Shown in pieces: positions 21,674-34,260 of a stretch of 64,000 nt of DNA (the stretch's first letter is position 1; every line of letters begins with the position of its first letter). The notes under the pieces are model-generated. The model searched no databases. It saw only the letters and a program-made list of their open reading frames with translations, and was not told the DNA's origin. The stretch is taken from the NCBI GenBank assembly GCA_026018925.1, contig JAKSZU010000008.1, positions 7,678,415 through 7,742,414 on the forward strand. Reading direction: 5' to 3'. Origin of the DNA: Tupaia tana. Taxonomy: Eukaryota; Chordata; Mammalia; Scandentia; Tupaiidae. The translations under genes were made by a program, and so were the position numbers.

Positions 21674-22240
<567 letters not shown>

Positions 22241-22255
22241 TGCATCTGGATCTTT

Positions 22256-23480
22256 CAAGATGTTCTAACCAACTTGAATCCTGAATGGCACCATCTGTCA
22301 GCAAGATAGTCAGTCACTCTTGATGGCCTGGCTTGGCCCCTCCTTCCAGGGGCCTACTGATGGCTGCTGTGAAACACAGTGAAGTCTGGTTTCCTTCTTC
22401 AGACCCACAACAGCCTCCATCCTGAGGTGACAGCCCTCACCCATACTTACCAGGAAGTGACTGCATATGTTCTGGGACAGGAGTAAAAGACGGTTTCTGA
22501 GGCTATGAAAATACTCAACATGCACCCTCCAATGCAGTAGCTCTTTGGGAGCACTTCAGTAATGTAAACTGAGGTGGGGTTGCTTTCTGGGACTGCATAT
22601 TCTATAGTGCATGATGTTGACACCCACATACACACATGAGTCAAGCCAAGCTCCTGACTAGGTGAGGAGCCACGACCGCAGAACAGCCGCCCTCCCACCA
22701 CGGTGGTAATCCTCAACACAGACTGCACAGAGCAGAGGTTCTGGTGCCCACAGCGCAATGGCCCCCTAATGTTCAAGATGTTCTGACACCAACACCATGG
22801 GCCGGTCCCTCGCATGATTCTCCATGGCATCTTTGGGGATCTTTGTTAACATAGATACAAACCCATGCACTGGGAGCAGGCGCTGAGCCCGCGGCCTGCA
22901 AGGGATTGCAGACAACTCCCCGTGATGTTCCAGGGGTTCTTGCCCAACCATCCAGCAAATAGACAGACAGAGAGCCCCCAACCTGAGAATCACACAGGAC
23001 CCCCAGGGATGAGGCTGAGGCTCATAACCAGGCACCCGCTGTAGCCAGCCACATCTGAGCCAGCTGTGGTCAAGAAAAGTGGTGGGTGGTTCCAGGACCT
23101 CCTACAGTGGTGGGGCTGACTTGTCCCCCTAGCTTATATCTTCTCGGTTCCCCTCCGCAGGAGAGACCCATAAGAATCCTTCTTCTTCTACAACTATGAG
23201 AAAGTGGGTCTGAGCACCAGGGCATCTGGGCACCCAGGGTGGATCTGAGTACCAGGGGTGGCCCAGGCACACAATAGAGGGACCTTGTGGGACAATGTCC
23301 TGCTGTCTGTGGAAAGTGTGTTCAGCAAAGAATCCCCCGTTGTCCCTCCATCGGAACCTGGCTGGCTAAAGAGAGCTGTGTCAGGACCCTTCCTGGGACA
23401 GGCTGGCCAGGTGGAAGGTCAGAGACCCAGCCTCAACAGGCATTGTGTGCTCCGGACTCCCAAGGTGTCAGGCAGACTCT
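22256..23480. other. Unclassified sequence
   Basis: No gene or recognised repeat. Several 60-130 codon open frames overlap on the minus strand without domain content. Confidence 0.3.
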
Positions 23481-23485
23481 GAGAA

Positions 23486-23600
23486 TCCCCTGGCTCCTCT
23501 GCAATCCCTTCTCCTGCCAGTACCTTGGGAATGCATGCACATGTGCTATGCTGCACATAGCATCAGGTTGAGCATAGCATGGGCCCAGAGGTGGGAGAAC
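23486..23600 (-). repeat. Degenerate tRNA-derived SINE fragment, minus strand
   Basis: 'tctgcaatcccttctcctgccagtaccttgggaatgcatgcacatgtgc' matches the body of the long-form SINE. The rest is lost or rearranged. Confidence 0.4.
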
Positions 23601-23828
23601 ATGCCTGCTGTCTGCAATGCAGCACCTCTTGTCAGGCATTCAGCAAGCCTGACGATGTCACCAGGGGTTGGGTGGCTGGGGTACGGTGACAGCACCCTCC
23701 ACACCACTCTTTCCAAGGATCCCATTCATCCCTGTTTTCATACTTGCAGAGTAACCTCACCTTCAAGTTCCTTTTTCTAATAAAGTTTTATTCTAGAATG
23801 TGTACTGTTACTCTTAGAGGTCATCAAC

Positions 23829-25628
23829 ACACACAGTACACACACACCATATATCACACACATTTGCGTCACACACACAGTACACGCACACCATACATCA
23901 CACACATTTGTGTCACACACACAGCACACGCACACCATACATCACAAACATTTGTGTCACACACACAGTACACGCACACCATACATCACACACATTTGTG
24001 TCACACACACAGCACACGCACACCATACATCACACACATTTGTGTCACACACACAGCACACGCACACCATACATCACACACATTTGTGTCACACACAGCA
24101 CACGCGCACCATACATCACACACATTTGTGTCACACACACAGCACACGCACACATACACCACACATCACACACATTTGTGTCACACACACAGTACACGCA
24201 CACCATACATCACACACATTTGTGTCACACACACAGCACACGCACACCATTCATCACACACATTTGTGTCACACACACAGCACACGCACACCATTCATCA
24301 CACACATTTGTGTCACACACACAGCACACACACACCATACATCACACACATTTGTGTCACACACACAGCACACGCACACCATTCATCACACACATTTGTG
24401 TCACACACACAGCACACGCACACCATACATCACACACATTTGTGTCACACACACAGCACACGCACACCATACATCACACACATTTGTGTCACACACACAG
24501 TACACGCACCACACACACCACACATCACACACATTTGTGTCACACACACAGTACACGCACACCATACATCACAAACATTTGTGTCACACACACAGTACAC
24601 GCACACCATACATCACACACATTTGTGTCACACACACAGCACACGCACACCATACATCACACACATTTGTGTCACACACACAGCACACGCACACCATACA
24701 TCACACACATTTGTGTCACACACAGCACACGCGCACCATACATCACACACATTTGTGTCACACACACAGCACACGCACACATACACCACACATCACACAC
24801 ATTTGTGTCACACACACAGTACACGCACACCATACATCACACACATTTGTGTCACACACACAGCACACGCACACCATACATCACACACATTTGTGTCACA
24901 CACACAGCACACGCACACCATTCATCACACACATTTGTGTCACACACACAGCACACACACACCATACATCACACACATTTGTGTCACACACACAGCACAC
25001 GCACACCATTCATCACACACATTTGTGTCACACACACAGCACACGCACACCATACATCACACACATTTGTGTCACACACACAGCACACGCACACCATACA
25101 TCACACACATTTGTGTCACACACACAGTACACGCACCACACACACCACACATCACACACATTTGTGTCACACACACAGTACATACACACCATACATCACA
25201 CACACATTTGTGTCACACACACAGCACACACACACCATACATCACACACATTTGTGTCTCACACACACAGCACATACACACCATACATCACACACATTTG
25301 TGTCACACACACAGTACACACACACCATACATCACACACATTTGTGTCACACACACAGTACACACACACCATACATCACACACATTTGTGTCACACACAG
25401 TACACATACCACATACACCACACATACTACACATACACACACAGTACACATACACCATACATCACACACATTTGTGTCACACACATAGTACACATACACC
25501 ATACATCACACACATTTGTGTCACACACACAGTACACATACACCATACATCACACACATTTGTGTCACACACACAGTACATGCACCACATACACCACATA
25601 TACTACACATACACACACACACACAGCG
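23829..25628 (+). repeat. CA-rich minisatellite, 44-bp unit, ~627-bp higher-order repeat
   Basis: About 40 tandem units of the type 'acacatttgtgt' + 'cacacacacagcacacgcac' + 'accatacatc'. Variant units repeat in the same order at a 627-bp offset: acaaacattt at 23944 and 24571, cacgcgcacc at 24101 and 24728, tacacgcacc at 24501 and 25128. A long block was therefore duplicated recently. The right end (25380-25628) carries a different variant with 'accacatacaccacacatactac'. Because 44 is not a multiple of 3 and the unit has no stop trinucleotide, all three forward frames stay open (up to 629 codons). I do not read this as coding. Confidence 0.95.
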
Positions 25629-25639
25629 CTTAGATCAGC

Positions 25640-26220
25640 TTCTGCACACAGTAGTCATGTAAGAGATGTTCATTTTAATTGAATTAATGCATTCTACACA
25701 AAAAAGTATTAACTTTTTAAGAAAAATATTCCATTCTACTGATTTATTGTTGCATTCTGCAGTGCTGATGCAGAAATTTCACTCTTAGTCATTTATTTCC
25801 ATCTCAGAGTCATGTTTCCACCTCAAAATAAAACTCAATTTGAGTAAATCTGCATCAGACAGTAATCATATGCTTATTAAATAAGCATATTTGAAGCTTG
25901 GGTATATATGACAGTTCCTTCAGAGCTCAGTGCTTAGGTTAGCTTTCATGTGGATGCCAACTGAATTTTAATGGCTATGGCAACAATGGCTCAGCTTGTA
26001 AAGACTGGTCGCCATGTCTTGGCTTGAAGTGGCACTTGTCAAGGCACACCGGCCTCCCCTAGGCTGCTCCTCTCCAGGGTACCATTTCCGAGATCTGTTT
26101 CTTGACTTTTCAGTCCCAGAACCATGATTTGTCAAAACACTTGAAGTCCATTGGCCTTTCTGATGCTCAGCTAAATAGAGACTACGATGAAAACAAAAGG
26201 CCAACTCAAGTTTAGGAAGT
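25640..26220. other. Unclassified AT-rich interval
   Basis: Nothing identifiable. Confidence 0.3.
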
Positions 26221-26223
26221 GCT

Positions 26224-26472
26224 GTGGGGGGGCCCACGTCTGGGGGTGAAGAGAGCCAGACCTCACATGGTCGACCGTGGCTCCAGTCCCAAGCACAGTG
26301 ACTTGAGAAACACTGGTACATGTGCGTGCATACAGCCCCCCAGTCATGAAAGAAAGCAGGATAGAAGAGGGATTGTGGTATGACCAGGACCCATTGTGAG
26401 GTGCTTTCTCTCTCTCTGACTGGTGAAGGCCAGCATCTTCTAGCAATTTTTTTTAAAAAAATTAAATAAATA
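26224..26472 (+). repeat. tRNA-derived SINE, diverged
   Basis: 'ggggggcccacgtctgggggtgaagagagcc', 'cctcacatggtcgaccgtggctccagtccc', 'agaagagggattgtggtatgacca', CT run and A/T tail with AAAT units. Confidence 0.7.
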
Positions 26473-26474
26473 AA

Positions 26475-26870
26475 TGAATAGAAAGCAAGCATGGCTGTCC
26501 AGTTCGGAGCTCAGACATCCATGCCATCCGACCAGCACATTGGCTCTGCGGCCTGTGGTCTGCTCCATAGTTCTCCACGTCCTGTCAGGACTTGTCTTCC
26601 TCCTTGCCCAGGGACAGCTGGGAGTGAGGGTGCCCTGCCATCAGGCACGCTGGAAAGCAGGCGCATCATCCTGTGAACAGACTGAAGACACAGCCTGGGG
26701 TGTCAGCTGAAACTGCTGGCCCTTGGGGTGTCAAGTGAGGAGCTTCACTCTTGCTTGTGGGCATTATGCTCTCTGTAACACCTTCAGACATGCGCTATAC
26801 ACAGAACCACCTGACAGCAGCCAAGACGGTCACTTGAGTCCCACATTTTCAGACCCAGTTTTACATAGAA
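26475..26870. other. Unclassified interval
   Basis: Nothing identifiable. Confidence 0.3.
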
Positions 26871-27123
26871 AGATAGATAGATGATAGATAGATATGCTTT
26901 TTGTCATAGGGTGTGTGTACTCACGAGAGACAGAGAGAGGGATAGAGAGCGTGAAATCACCCCTCAGTGGGATGGCCACACAGCAATCCCCCCATCTCTC
27001 AAGACTCTGGGCATGCACGCAAATGCACCCAGTTTGATTTTCAAGTCACCAGGTTTAGGACTTGCACCACGGTTAGCCATGTGGGAGCCCAGTGCTTTAA
27101 CCACTATCCACCTGCCAGCCCCC
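26870..27123 (-). repeat. tRNA-derived SINE, minus strand, with GATA-type tail
   Basis: (ATAG)n tail at 26870-26894, 'cataggg' 3' block, GA-rich body, 'cacagcaatccccccatc', inverted head 'ctttaaccactatccacctgccagcccc'. Flanks cagacccagttttaca and cagacccattatattt are a diverged target duplication. Confidence 0.82.
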
Positions 27124-27124
27124 A

Positions 27125-28500
27125 GACCCATTATATTTTATTGTCTAAATGTGAGCCACTTTACTGCCTTTTATATTACATATGTATTTCTGATATGCAA
27201 TTGCCAGCTTAATGCTGTAATATCTGTGTAAAGGCTTCTATGTGAATTCTGAGTTCTCTTATTACCATATTCAAGTGAACAGATATTTATTGAGTGTCAA
27301 GAAAGCAAGGATTAAATTGCAAGAAAGAGATTTACTAGAGGAACCGTGACATTGCAGCAGCGAGCTCGTCAAAGAACTTCGGGAATGATTCCTGAGCAGG
27401 AAGGATAGAGTGGCCCATGGGTTGTTCTCGTCTCGGCACGTTGAGGAATATGGGGGAGTCAGAGGCTGCCCCAGGTCTGTCATGTTCAAGAGCACGCACT
27501 GGAGCTGCAACCAGGGATCAGGAAGCCACCTCTGTCACTGCTGTCACCAGCTTTCGACACAGGCTGCTGCAGAAGGGCTCAACATGCCCCAGCAATGAGG
27601 TGCCAGGACACCAGGGCGCCGGTCTGCCTCAGCTGTGTCTCCCAGATCTCATCCACCAGGACATCCCTACGCTTGTCCAGAAGACTTCAGTATCTAATAG
27701 AAACCGGAGGCAGAGCAACGCCCACAGCGCAGGAAATGGTCATCGTGGCAGAGACAGTCCACACTCAGTTCCTGAGAGGAGGGAGCACACATTCCCAGGC
27801 CACAGAAAAACTCTGTAGTGGTCAGAGGCAGACAAGGAGGACGGTAGCCAAAAATATTATTGTGATTTCCACCAGAAGGGACAGCAAGGCCAAGTAAGCA
27901 GAACTAGGACTGACTAGTTTGGGTCATTTCAGTGAGCTCTGGGGTACAGGCATTGTCTCCAGCCATCTGTGGTGGTGAAGGCAGGGGAATAGTGGCCTGA
28001 GGATAAAATCCCAATAACAAAGGAAGCTGGGGCCTGGGCTCTGGGCTGGTTGGTCTGGATTTGTAAAGCAGGCTCTGGGCAAGTTGTTTGTTCTCCCTAG
28101 GACTTGGCCAGCTCTGGGAGGGCCAGTTCCTCCAGGGCCAGCAAAACCCAGGTGCCAAAGCATTAGAATTCAGAAAAGGAAAGGCACAGGGAGTCTGCAG
28201 AGGGCAGTTCTGGCTTTCCAGCCTCTGCAAGGGAGGAAGACACAAGCAGGAGGCTCGTGGGTACTGGAGGCCAGTGCACCTGCTCGAGGTAAGACCTTTA
28301 ACAAGGCTCGGGGAAGACACGACCCTCATGCTAAGGTACTCACAGTCAAGAAAGAGAAAGGAGAGAAAACGGCACATGATAGTGATATAAGGAAGACATG
28401 TGGGAGGAGATTGGGGTTAAGTGGGGTTAGCAAAGTGAGAAAAGGGACTCCAGAGTGGCCCAGGAACCAACATGAAGTAAGAGAAAGAGGGAGCGCACCC
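27125..28500. other. Unclassified sequence
   Basis: No repeat named with confidence. Overlapping open frames (for example 27417-27818 + and 27904-28377 -) show no domain and no conservation clue. Confidence 0.3.
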
Positions 28501-28504
28501 AGCT

Positions 28505-28864
28505 GGGGGACCAGGTGTTCCAATCTGTTCCATTGCTACCAGAAAATACCTCACACTGAGTTATAAGAATAGAGGTTTACTGGGGACCAGAAAATGGCGT
28601 AATGGTTACATACCAGATTCCCACATAGTCGACTGTGGTTTAAAACTCACACCAGGCGTGCCCAAGATCCTGAGAGAAAGGATCGCAGTGTGGTCATCCC
28701 CCTGCTGGGGGGAGTGATTTCTTACTTTCTGTCTCTCTATTTCTCCGGCGAGCACGTGCGCTCTATAGCAAAAATCTCTCTAAAAAGTAGAAGGGAAAAA
28801 AAAGGAAAGAAAAAGATAAAGAAAGGAAGAAAGAGAAAAGGAAAGAGGAAAGAAAGAAAGAAAA

Positions 28865-28944
<80 letters not shown>

Positions 28945-29225
28945 GAGTTTATTAGGCTCATAATTTGGAGGTCAAAGTTTAGGGGCCATCACCTCTGGTG
29001 GGGGTCTTCTGGCTATATCCCAGCAAGGCAGAGGACAGGACAGCCAGGTCCATGTCCATGTGTCTCTCCTTATAAACCCCTCAGGAGTCAATCACGGGGC
29101 CCCACCCTGATGACCTTCATCCTAATCTCTACCCAGTCCCACCTGTCAATACCATAATTCATCAAATGTTCATCTTCTTAATACTGTTACAATGTCTCCC
29201 CTCATGAACTGGGGGAGTGGACTAT
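28505..29225 (-). mobile_element. MaLR-type LTR remnant (antisense), interrupted by a SINE
   Basis: 'ttccattgctaccagaaaatacctcacactgagttataagaatagaggttta' continues after the interruption as 'gagtttattaggctcataatttggaggtcaaagt', 'tctggtgggggtcttctgg', 'gcaaggcagaggacag', 'ccccaccctgatgacc', 'ttaatactgttacaatg'. This order resembles the antisense of MST/MLT-type non-coding LTRs of old endogenous retroelements. No coding. Confidence 0.5.
28581..28945 (+). repeat. tRNA-derived SINE with expanded (GAAA)n tail
   Basis: 'ggggaccagaaaatggcgtaatggttacataccagattcccacatagtcgac', shortened middle, 'gcgagcacgtgcgctctatagcaaaaatctctc', then about 150 bp of GAAA/GGAA units (28796-28945). Flanking agaggtttact and aggagtttatt are consistent with a target duplication. 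Confidence 0.85.
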
Positions 29226-29229
29226 CCAT

Positions 29230-29876
29230 ACTTAATAGCGTCTGGGGAAGCTGTGGAAATCACAGAGTTACGCTTGCAAGATTGATGAGATCTGAGAAAG
29301 AAGGCTCAAAAGATAGTCCAGGCTCAAAAGCAGCAGAGTGAAGGCACAGAGGGGTTAACGTGGGCCATGTGTGCAGGAAACAAAGCTAGGTGTCATTCAG
29401 CTTCCAAACTGGCGTGGAAGAGGAGCCTGGACCCCAGGCTAGATCTGGCGTTCAGCATCATCTGCTAACAGCATCTGGAACTGACTGGAGCAGTGCGGGC
29501 GCTCCGAAATTAACCAGCGGAGAGGTTGGGAGACCCAAACTACAAGAGCAGCGATCGGAACAGGATTGTAAAGAGACAAGCTCCTTTTTAAACAGACGCG
29601 ACAGATCTTGGTGGCTACACGAGGGATTCTCAGACTAAGTCTTACTTCTCTGGGAATGCCCAGTGTCTGGAAGATATGCAAGATATTGTAAAATAGGGTC
29701 CCGCGTGATTTGATGAGTTGAAGAAATGCTGGCAAGGAGTCACAGGGTCGTGAACCTCTGACTGAGGGATGCAGTGCTACCAACTGCCACACCAAAACCC
29801 AAGGTGTATTTGGACAGAAGAGACTTGATCGTGTGGAGTTAATCTGACATCAGGGTAGTAGCAGCACTGATACTAA
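29230..29876. other. Unclassified interval
   Basis: Nothing identifiable. Confidence 0.3.
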
Positions 29877-29877
29877 A

Positions 29878-30146
29878 TCTTTGTATATTTTATTTTATTC
29901 ATGATAAAGAGCATGTGCTTGCACTTGAGAAAGACAGAGAAAGAGAGGAAGCACCCATCACTGGACCTCATCACACTGTGATACCCTCCCCCTAGCCCTC
30001 CAGCTAGTCAGGATCTTGAGTGCCCACAACTGCCAGGTGTGTTTCAGGTCGACCAGGCTGGGGATCTGGACCCGTGGTCAGCCATGTAGATCCTGGTACT
30101 ACAGTTCAGTACACTACGAACTGCACCCCCAAGGCCAAGACTGTCT
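29878..30146 (-). repeat. Old SINE clade C, minus strand
   Basis: 'catgataaagagcatgtgcttgcacttgagaaagacagagaaagag', 'tgataccctccccctagccctcc', 'ccgtggtcagccatgtagatcctgg', 'cactacgaactgcacccccaaggcc'. Confidence 0.55.
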
Positions 30147-30454
30147 AAATCTTGAGAGAGATCAAAGGTTTGGGGACCAAATGTAAAGGAGAAAACAGAG
30201 TAAAGAAAGTTATAGGGTACAGACCTGGGGTGAAGGAGGAAGAAAAGCCAGGAACAGACAGAGCCAGGAAAAGGGCCTGGATCAAGCAGCACTGTGGCTA
30301 GCGAGAATTTCACGGCCAAGGGAGACATCTACACCACACTGCAAGGGCTCAAGGAGCCATGAGGAAAAGCAATCGCCTTAGTGGCTGGGAGGTCACTGGT
30401 GATATCTGACTGACCACGTGCAATAAAATAGTAATTCCTTGGGGTTTAAAAAGT

Positions 30455-30585
30455 TTCAGGGTTTCAGGACCACCTTGGAGATCTTGGTCTAAGTGGACTG
30501 GGCTAAGACCTGAACATCAGAATTTTTGAAAACTTGACATTCTAATTAGCTGCCATGCTAGGGTTGAAAATCACAGCTCAGAATA
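30455..30585 (-). mobile_element. MER5-type hAT remnant
   Basis: 'gaacatcagaatttttgaaaacttgacattctaattagctgccatgctagggttgaaaatcac' follows the MER5A order (catcagaatcacc, attctaatgtgcagcc, gggttgagaacc). The distal terminus is lost. Confidence 0.5.
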
Positions 30586-30634
30586 TGGAGAAAAGAAACC
30601 AAATTATAACAATTAAGGAAAGTATATTGTGAAA

Positions 30635-30850
30635 ATGGGGGCCCTGACTAAACCAGCACTCAGCAAATATGAGTAGCCAGCAGAATTACTTGGGAGCTTT
30701 ATTTACCATGAACTGTTGGTTCCACTCCCACCCAGAATTTCTGATCAAATACATCTGAGGGAGGAAAGAGCAAAACAGTTGCATTTCTAACAAATCACTG
30801 ATGGTGATGTTTCTGGCTTGGGGATCACATGTCGAGAACCACTGGTATAG
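30635..30850 (-). mobile_element. MER5-type hAT (Charlie-derived) element
   Basis: 'agcagaattacttgggagctttatttaccatg', 'cccacccagaatttctgatc', 'gcatttctaacaaatcactgatggtgatg', ending in the terminal inverted repeat form 'gagaaccactg' (30835-30845). Confidence 0.78.
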
Positions 30851-31150
30851 AGATCACACTTTCAAGAACTTTAGTGGTAACATAATGTGATCGGTGGATG
30901 CAAAGTTTGAATCAAATAATTTACCTCTGGAGAAGAGACCTAATTTGTTACTCACTGGTTCAGTGAGCTGAAGCAAATCATTTCACCCATGGATTTTCAA
31001 TGCTGCCTACATCCTACTATCATCTGAAGAGTCTTTAAGACAATGTTAGACTTCACTCACAGAGTTCTCGTTTTCTGAGTTCTAGAGTTAAGGATTGATA
31101 TCTTTAAAGCTCAAAAACCCAACTCTCCATTCTCAGCTTTCTTGTTGAAT
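30851..31150. other. Unclassified interval
   Basis: Nothing identifiable. Confidence 0.3.
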
Positions 31151-31165
31151 AATAAGAATCATATT

Positions 31166-31424
31166 GGGGCCAGCAGTTAGTGTAATGGCTATGTCGCTGG
31201 ACTCCTATGTAGTCAACCGCAGTTCGAGTCCCGGACCCGGTGGCTTAAACTCACGCCTGGCGCGTGTGCGTGCGTGCCCAAGATCCCGAGAGGAGAATGG
31301 AGGAGAAGGGACTGCGGCGTGGCCGTCCCCCCGGGGGGTGATTTCTCGTTTTCTGTCTCTCTGGCTCTCTCTGTCTGTCTGGTGAGCACACGTGCCCTAT
31401 AGCAAAAACCTCTCCCCCCCAAAA
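31166..31424 (+). repeat. Young tRNA-derived SINE (clade A)
   Basis: 'gggccagcagttagtgtaatggctatgtcgctgg', B box 'agttcgagtcc', CpG-rich middle, 'ccctatagcaaaaacctctcc'. A perfect 15-bp duplication, aataagaatcatatt, lies at 31151-31165 and 31425-31439. Confidence 0.93.
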
Positions 31425-31439
31425 AATAAGAATCATATT

Positions 31440-31776
31440 ACTACATGGCCATATTTCCTACCTTCCCCCTCAAAAAATAATTAACTAATTAAAGCTAAAT
31501 AATACTTAATGGTGAAAGACTGAAAGCATCCCCTCTAAGACTGGGAAATCAATCTCTGTTAACAAAGTGCTTGACATTCTGGTCAGTGCACTAAAGCAAG
31601 AAAAGGAAATAAAGACCACATAGATCAGAGAAAAGAAACATTTTCAGTTGAAATAATTATCTCCAAAGAAAATGTCAAGAAATCTGCTTTAAAAAACTAT
31701 TAAAACTAATATGTGAGTTTAGTAAGATTGCAGTATAAATATTGGCATTGAAATTTAAATTATATTTCTAGCAATA
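31440..31776. other. Unclassified AT-rich interval
   Basis: Nothing identifiable. Confidence 0.3.
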
Positions 31777-34074
31777 CAAGCATACCTTGTTTTAGTACGC
31801 TTTGATTTATTGTATGTCAGATATTGCACATTTTACAGATTGGAAGTTTGTGGCAACCCAGCTTCAAGCAAATTCATCAAGGCCATTTTTTCCAACAGTA
31901 CGTGCTCACTCTCTGTCTCTGTCACATTTTTATATTATCATATTATTTCAAACTTTTTCATTATTATTATGCATTATGATGATCTGTGATAAATGATCTT
32001 TGATGTCACTGTTGTAATTGTTTTGGGCACCATAAACTATGCCCAAGACAATTGTATTATGTTATGTATTATGTGAACTTAATTAACACAAAAATGATAA
32101 GAAAGCAAACAGTCTTATTGCTGATTTGAAAGAAGTTCTGGTGGTCTGATCAAATTAGCCACAGCAGTCCCTTAAGCCAAAGCCTAATCCAGGACAAGAT
32201 TCTAATGTTCTTCAATTCTGTGAAGGCAGAAAGAGGTGAAGAAACTGCAAAAGAAAGGTTCAAAGCTAGCAGAAACTGGCTCATGACGTTGGAGGAAAAC
32301 AACCATCTCTACAACATAAGAGTACAAGGTGAAGCAGCAAGTGCAGATGTGAAAATGCACCCATTATCTAGAAGATCTAGCTCAGATCGCTGATGAAGGT
32401 GCTGCACTAAACAGCAGATTTACAACGTAGACAAAACAGCCTTCTACTGGAAGGAGATGCTGTCTAGGACCTTCATAGCTGGACTTCAGAGCTTCAACAG
32501 ACAGTTTAATTCTCTTGTTAGGAGTCGATGCAGCGGGTGACTGAGTTGATGCCAGTTCTCATTTATCATCCAAAAATTCTAGTACCCTTAATAATGATGT
32601 TTAGTCTACTCTCCCTGTGCTTTATCAATAAAACACAAAGCCTAGATGGGCATACATCTGTTTATAGCATGGTTTACTGAATATTTTAAGACCACTATTG
32701 AGACCTACTGCTCAGAAAAATTTTTTTTTTCAAATTATTACTGCTCATTGACAATGCAGCTAGTCATCTAAGAACTCTAATGGAGATGCACAGGAGATGA
32801 ATGTTGTTTTCATCCATTCTGTAGACCATAGATCAAGGGGTAATTTAGACCTTCAAGTCTTGTTATTTAAGAACTACATTTTGTAAGGCTATAGACTTTC
32901 ACAAAGCTATAGCTTTGATAGATAGTGAGTCCTCTGATGAATCTGGGCAAAACAAATTGAAAACTTTCTGGAAATAACTCACCCTTCTAGATATCATTAA
33001 GTATATTCATGATTCATAGAAAGAGGTCAAAATACTACCATTAACAGGAGTTTGGACTCCAACTTTCATGGATGACTTTGAGAGTTTCAAGACCTTAGTG
33101 GAGGAAGTAAGCGTAGAGGTGGTAGAAACAGCAAGAGAAATAGAAGTGAAAGGGCCAGCAGGTGGCGTGGTGGTTAAGGTGCTGGACATGGCCGACCATC
33201 GTTTGAGTCCCAGACCTGGTGGCTTGCTTTCTCTCTCACACACACACACACAAATGCCGAGGTTGGACCCCGGCGCGGACCCCGGCACACAAACACACTG
33301 TCTCTCTCTGGTGAGCACATGTGCCCTATGGCAAAATTTGAAAAAAAAAATAATAATAATAATAATGAATAAATAAATCTTTAAAAGAAAAAAATAGAAG
33401 TGGAGCCTGAAGATGTGACTAAACTGCTGCAGTTTCATAATAAAATTTTAATAGTTGAGGAACTGGTTCTTATGGATTAGCAAAGAAAGTAGTTTCTTGA
33501 GATGGAATCTACTCCTGATGAAGATGCTATGAACATTGTTGAAATGACAAGAAAGAATGTAGAATATGGCATATACTTAGTCAACAAAGAAGGACTTGAG
33601 AGGATTTAGCCCAATTTTTAAAGAAATTCTATTGTGGGTAAATTGCTATCAAACAACATCTCATGCTACAATCTTTTGGGAAAAGATGAGTCAGTCAATG
33701 CAGCAAACCTCACTGCTGTTTAAATTTAAGAAATTGTCACAGCTCCCCCACCCTTCAGCAACCACCACCCCTGTCAATCAGCAGCTATTAACATTGAGGC
33801 AAGACCTTCTACAGCAAAAAGTATGGCTTACTGAAGGCTCGCATGATTTTTTTTAGCAATAAATTATTTTCAGTTAAGGTATGTGTGTATTTTAGACATA
33901 ATGCTATTATAGCTCTTATACTTCAGACTCAATAGACTTAATAGACTTCAATATAGTACAAACAACTTTTATATGCACTGAGAAAAAGAAAATTTGTGTA
34001 ACCATCTTTATTGTGGTACTTGCTTTATTGTAGTATGGAAAAAAAATATATATAGCTTCTCTGAGGTATGCCTG
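31777..34074 (+). mobile_element. Tigger1-like pogo DNA transposon with decayed transposase
   Basis: The left end 'caagcataccttgttttagta' after TA (31775-31776) and the right end '...gaggtatgcctg' at 34074 are the Tigger1 inverted termini. The left UTR ('tttgtggcaacccagc', 'tttcaaactttttcattattatta') also fits. Recognisable transposase lies between about 32,200 and 33,850 in broken frames: the AERGEETA, VQGEAASADV, DDFESFKTLVEEV and QSMQQTSLL blocks. The DDE acid positions are still readable, as NVD (gac 32430-32432), LLIDNA (gac 32750-32752) and IDQGV (gat 32831-32833). Stops and frameshifts separate them, so no active enzyme is possible. A SINE sits at 33149-33391. Confidence 0.9.
33149..33391 (+). 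repeat. tRNA-derived SINE inside the Tigger1 element
   Basis: 'gggccagcaggtggcgtggtggttaaggtgctgg', B box 'gtttgagtcc', (CA)n, 'gtgagcacatgtgccctatggcaaaa', (AAT)n/(AAAT)n tail. Duplication aaatagaagtg at 33138-33148 and 33392-33402. Confidence 0.9.
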
Positions 34075-34174
34075 TCCTGGCAAAGAACATACTACCAATG
34101 CTATCAATAAAGATATGAAAGCCCAGAAATAAAAACATAATAAATACCATCTTCATTTGTCCCCCCCGCAAAAG

Positions 34175-34260
34175 TAAAATATAGTAATCTCTCCACATCC
34201 ACAGATTTTGCATACACAGATTTAACCAATTGTAGATTGAAGATGTTTAAAAAAGAAAAG
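34175..34260 (+). mobile_element. Left part of a Tigger-type non-autonomous element (split by L1)
   Basis: 'agtaatctctccacatccacagattttgcatacacagatttaaccaattgtagattgaagatgtt' follows the order 'ccctccgtatccgcgggttccgcatccgcggattcaaccaaccgcgg' of a common MER-class Tigger derivative. Its other part is at 41,405-41,605. Confidence 0.7.

Noticed and set aside
23744-25682. Three overlapping open frames of 526-629 codons rich in His/Thr/Ser
   Set aside because: They come from a 44-bp tandem unit without stop trinucleotides. All three frames are equally open, the phase rotates each unit, and no start context, domain or flanking exon is present.
28690-29157. 155-codon Lys/Arg-rich open frame
   Set aside because: It is the translation of the GAAA-expanded SINE tail.
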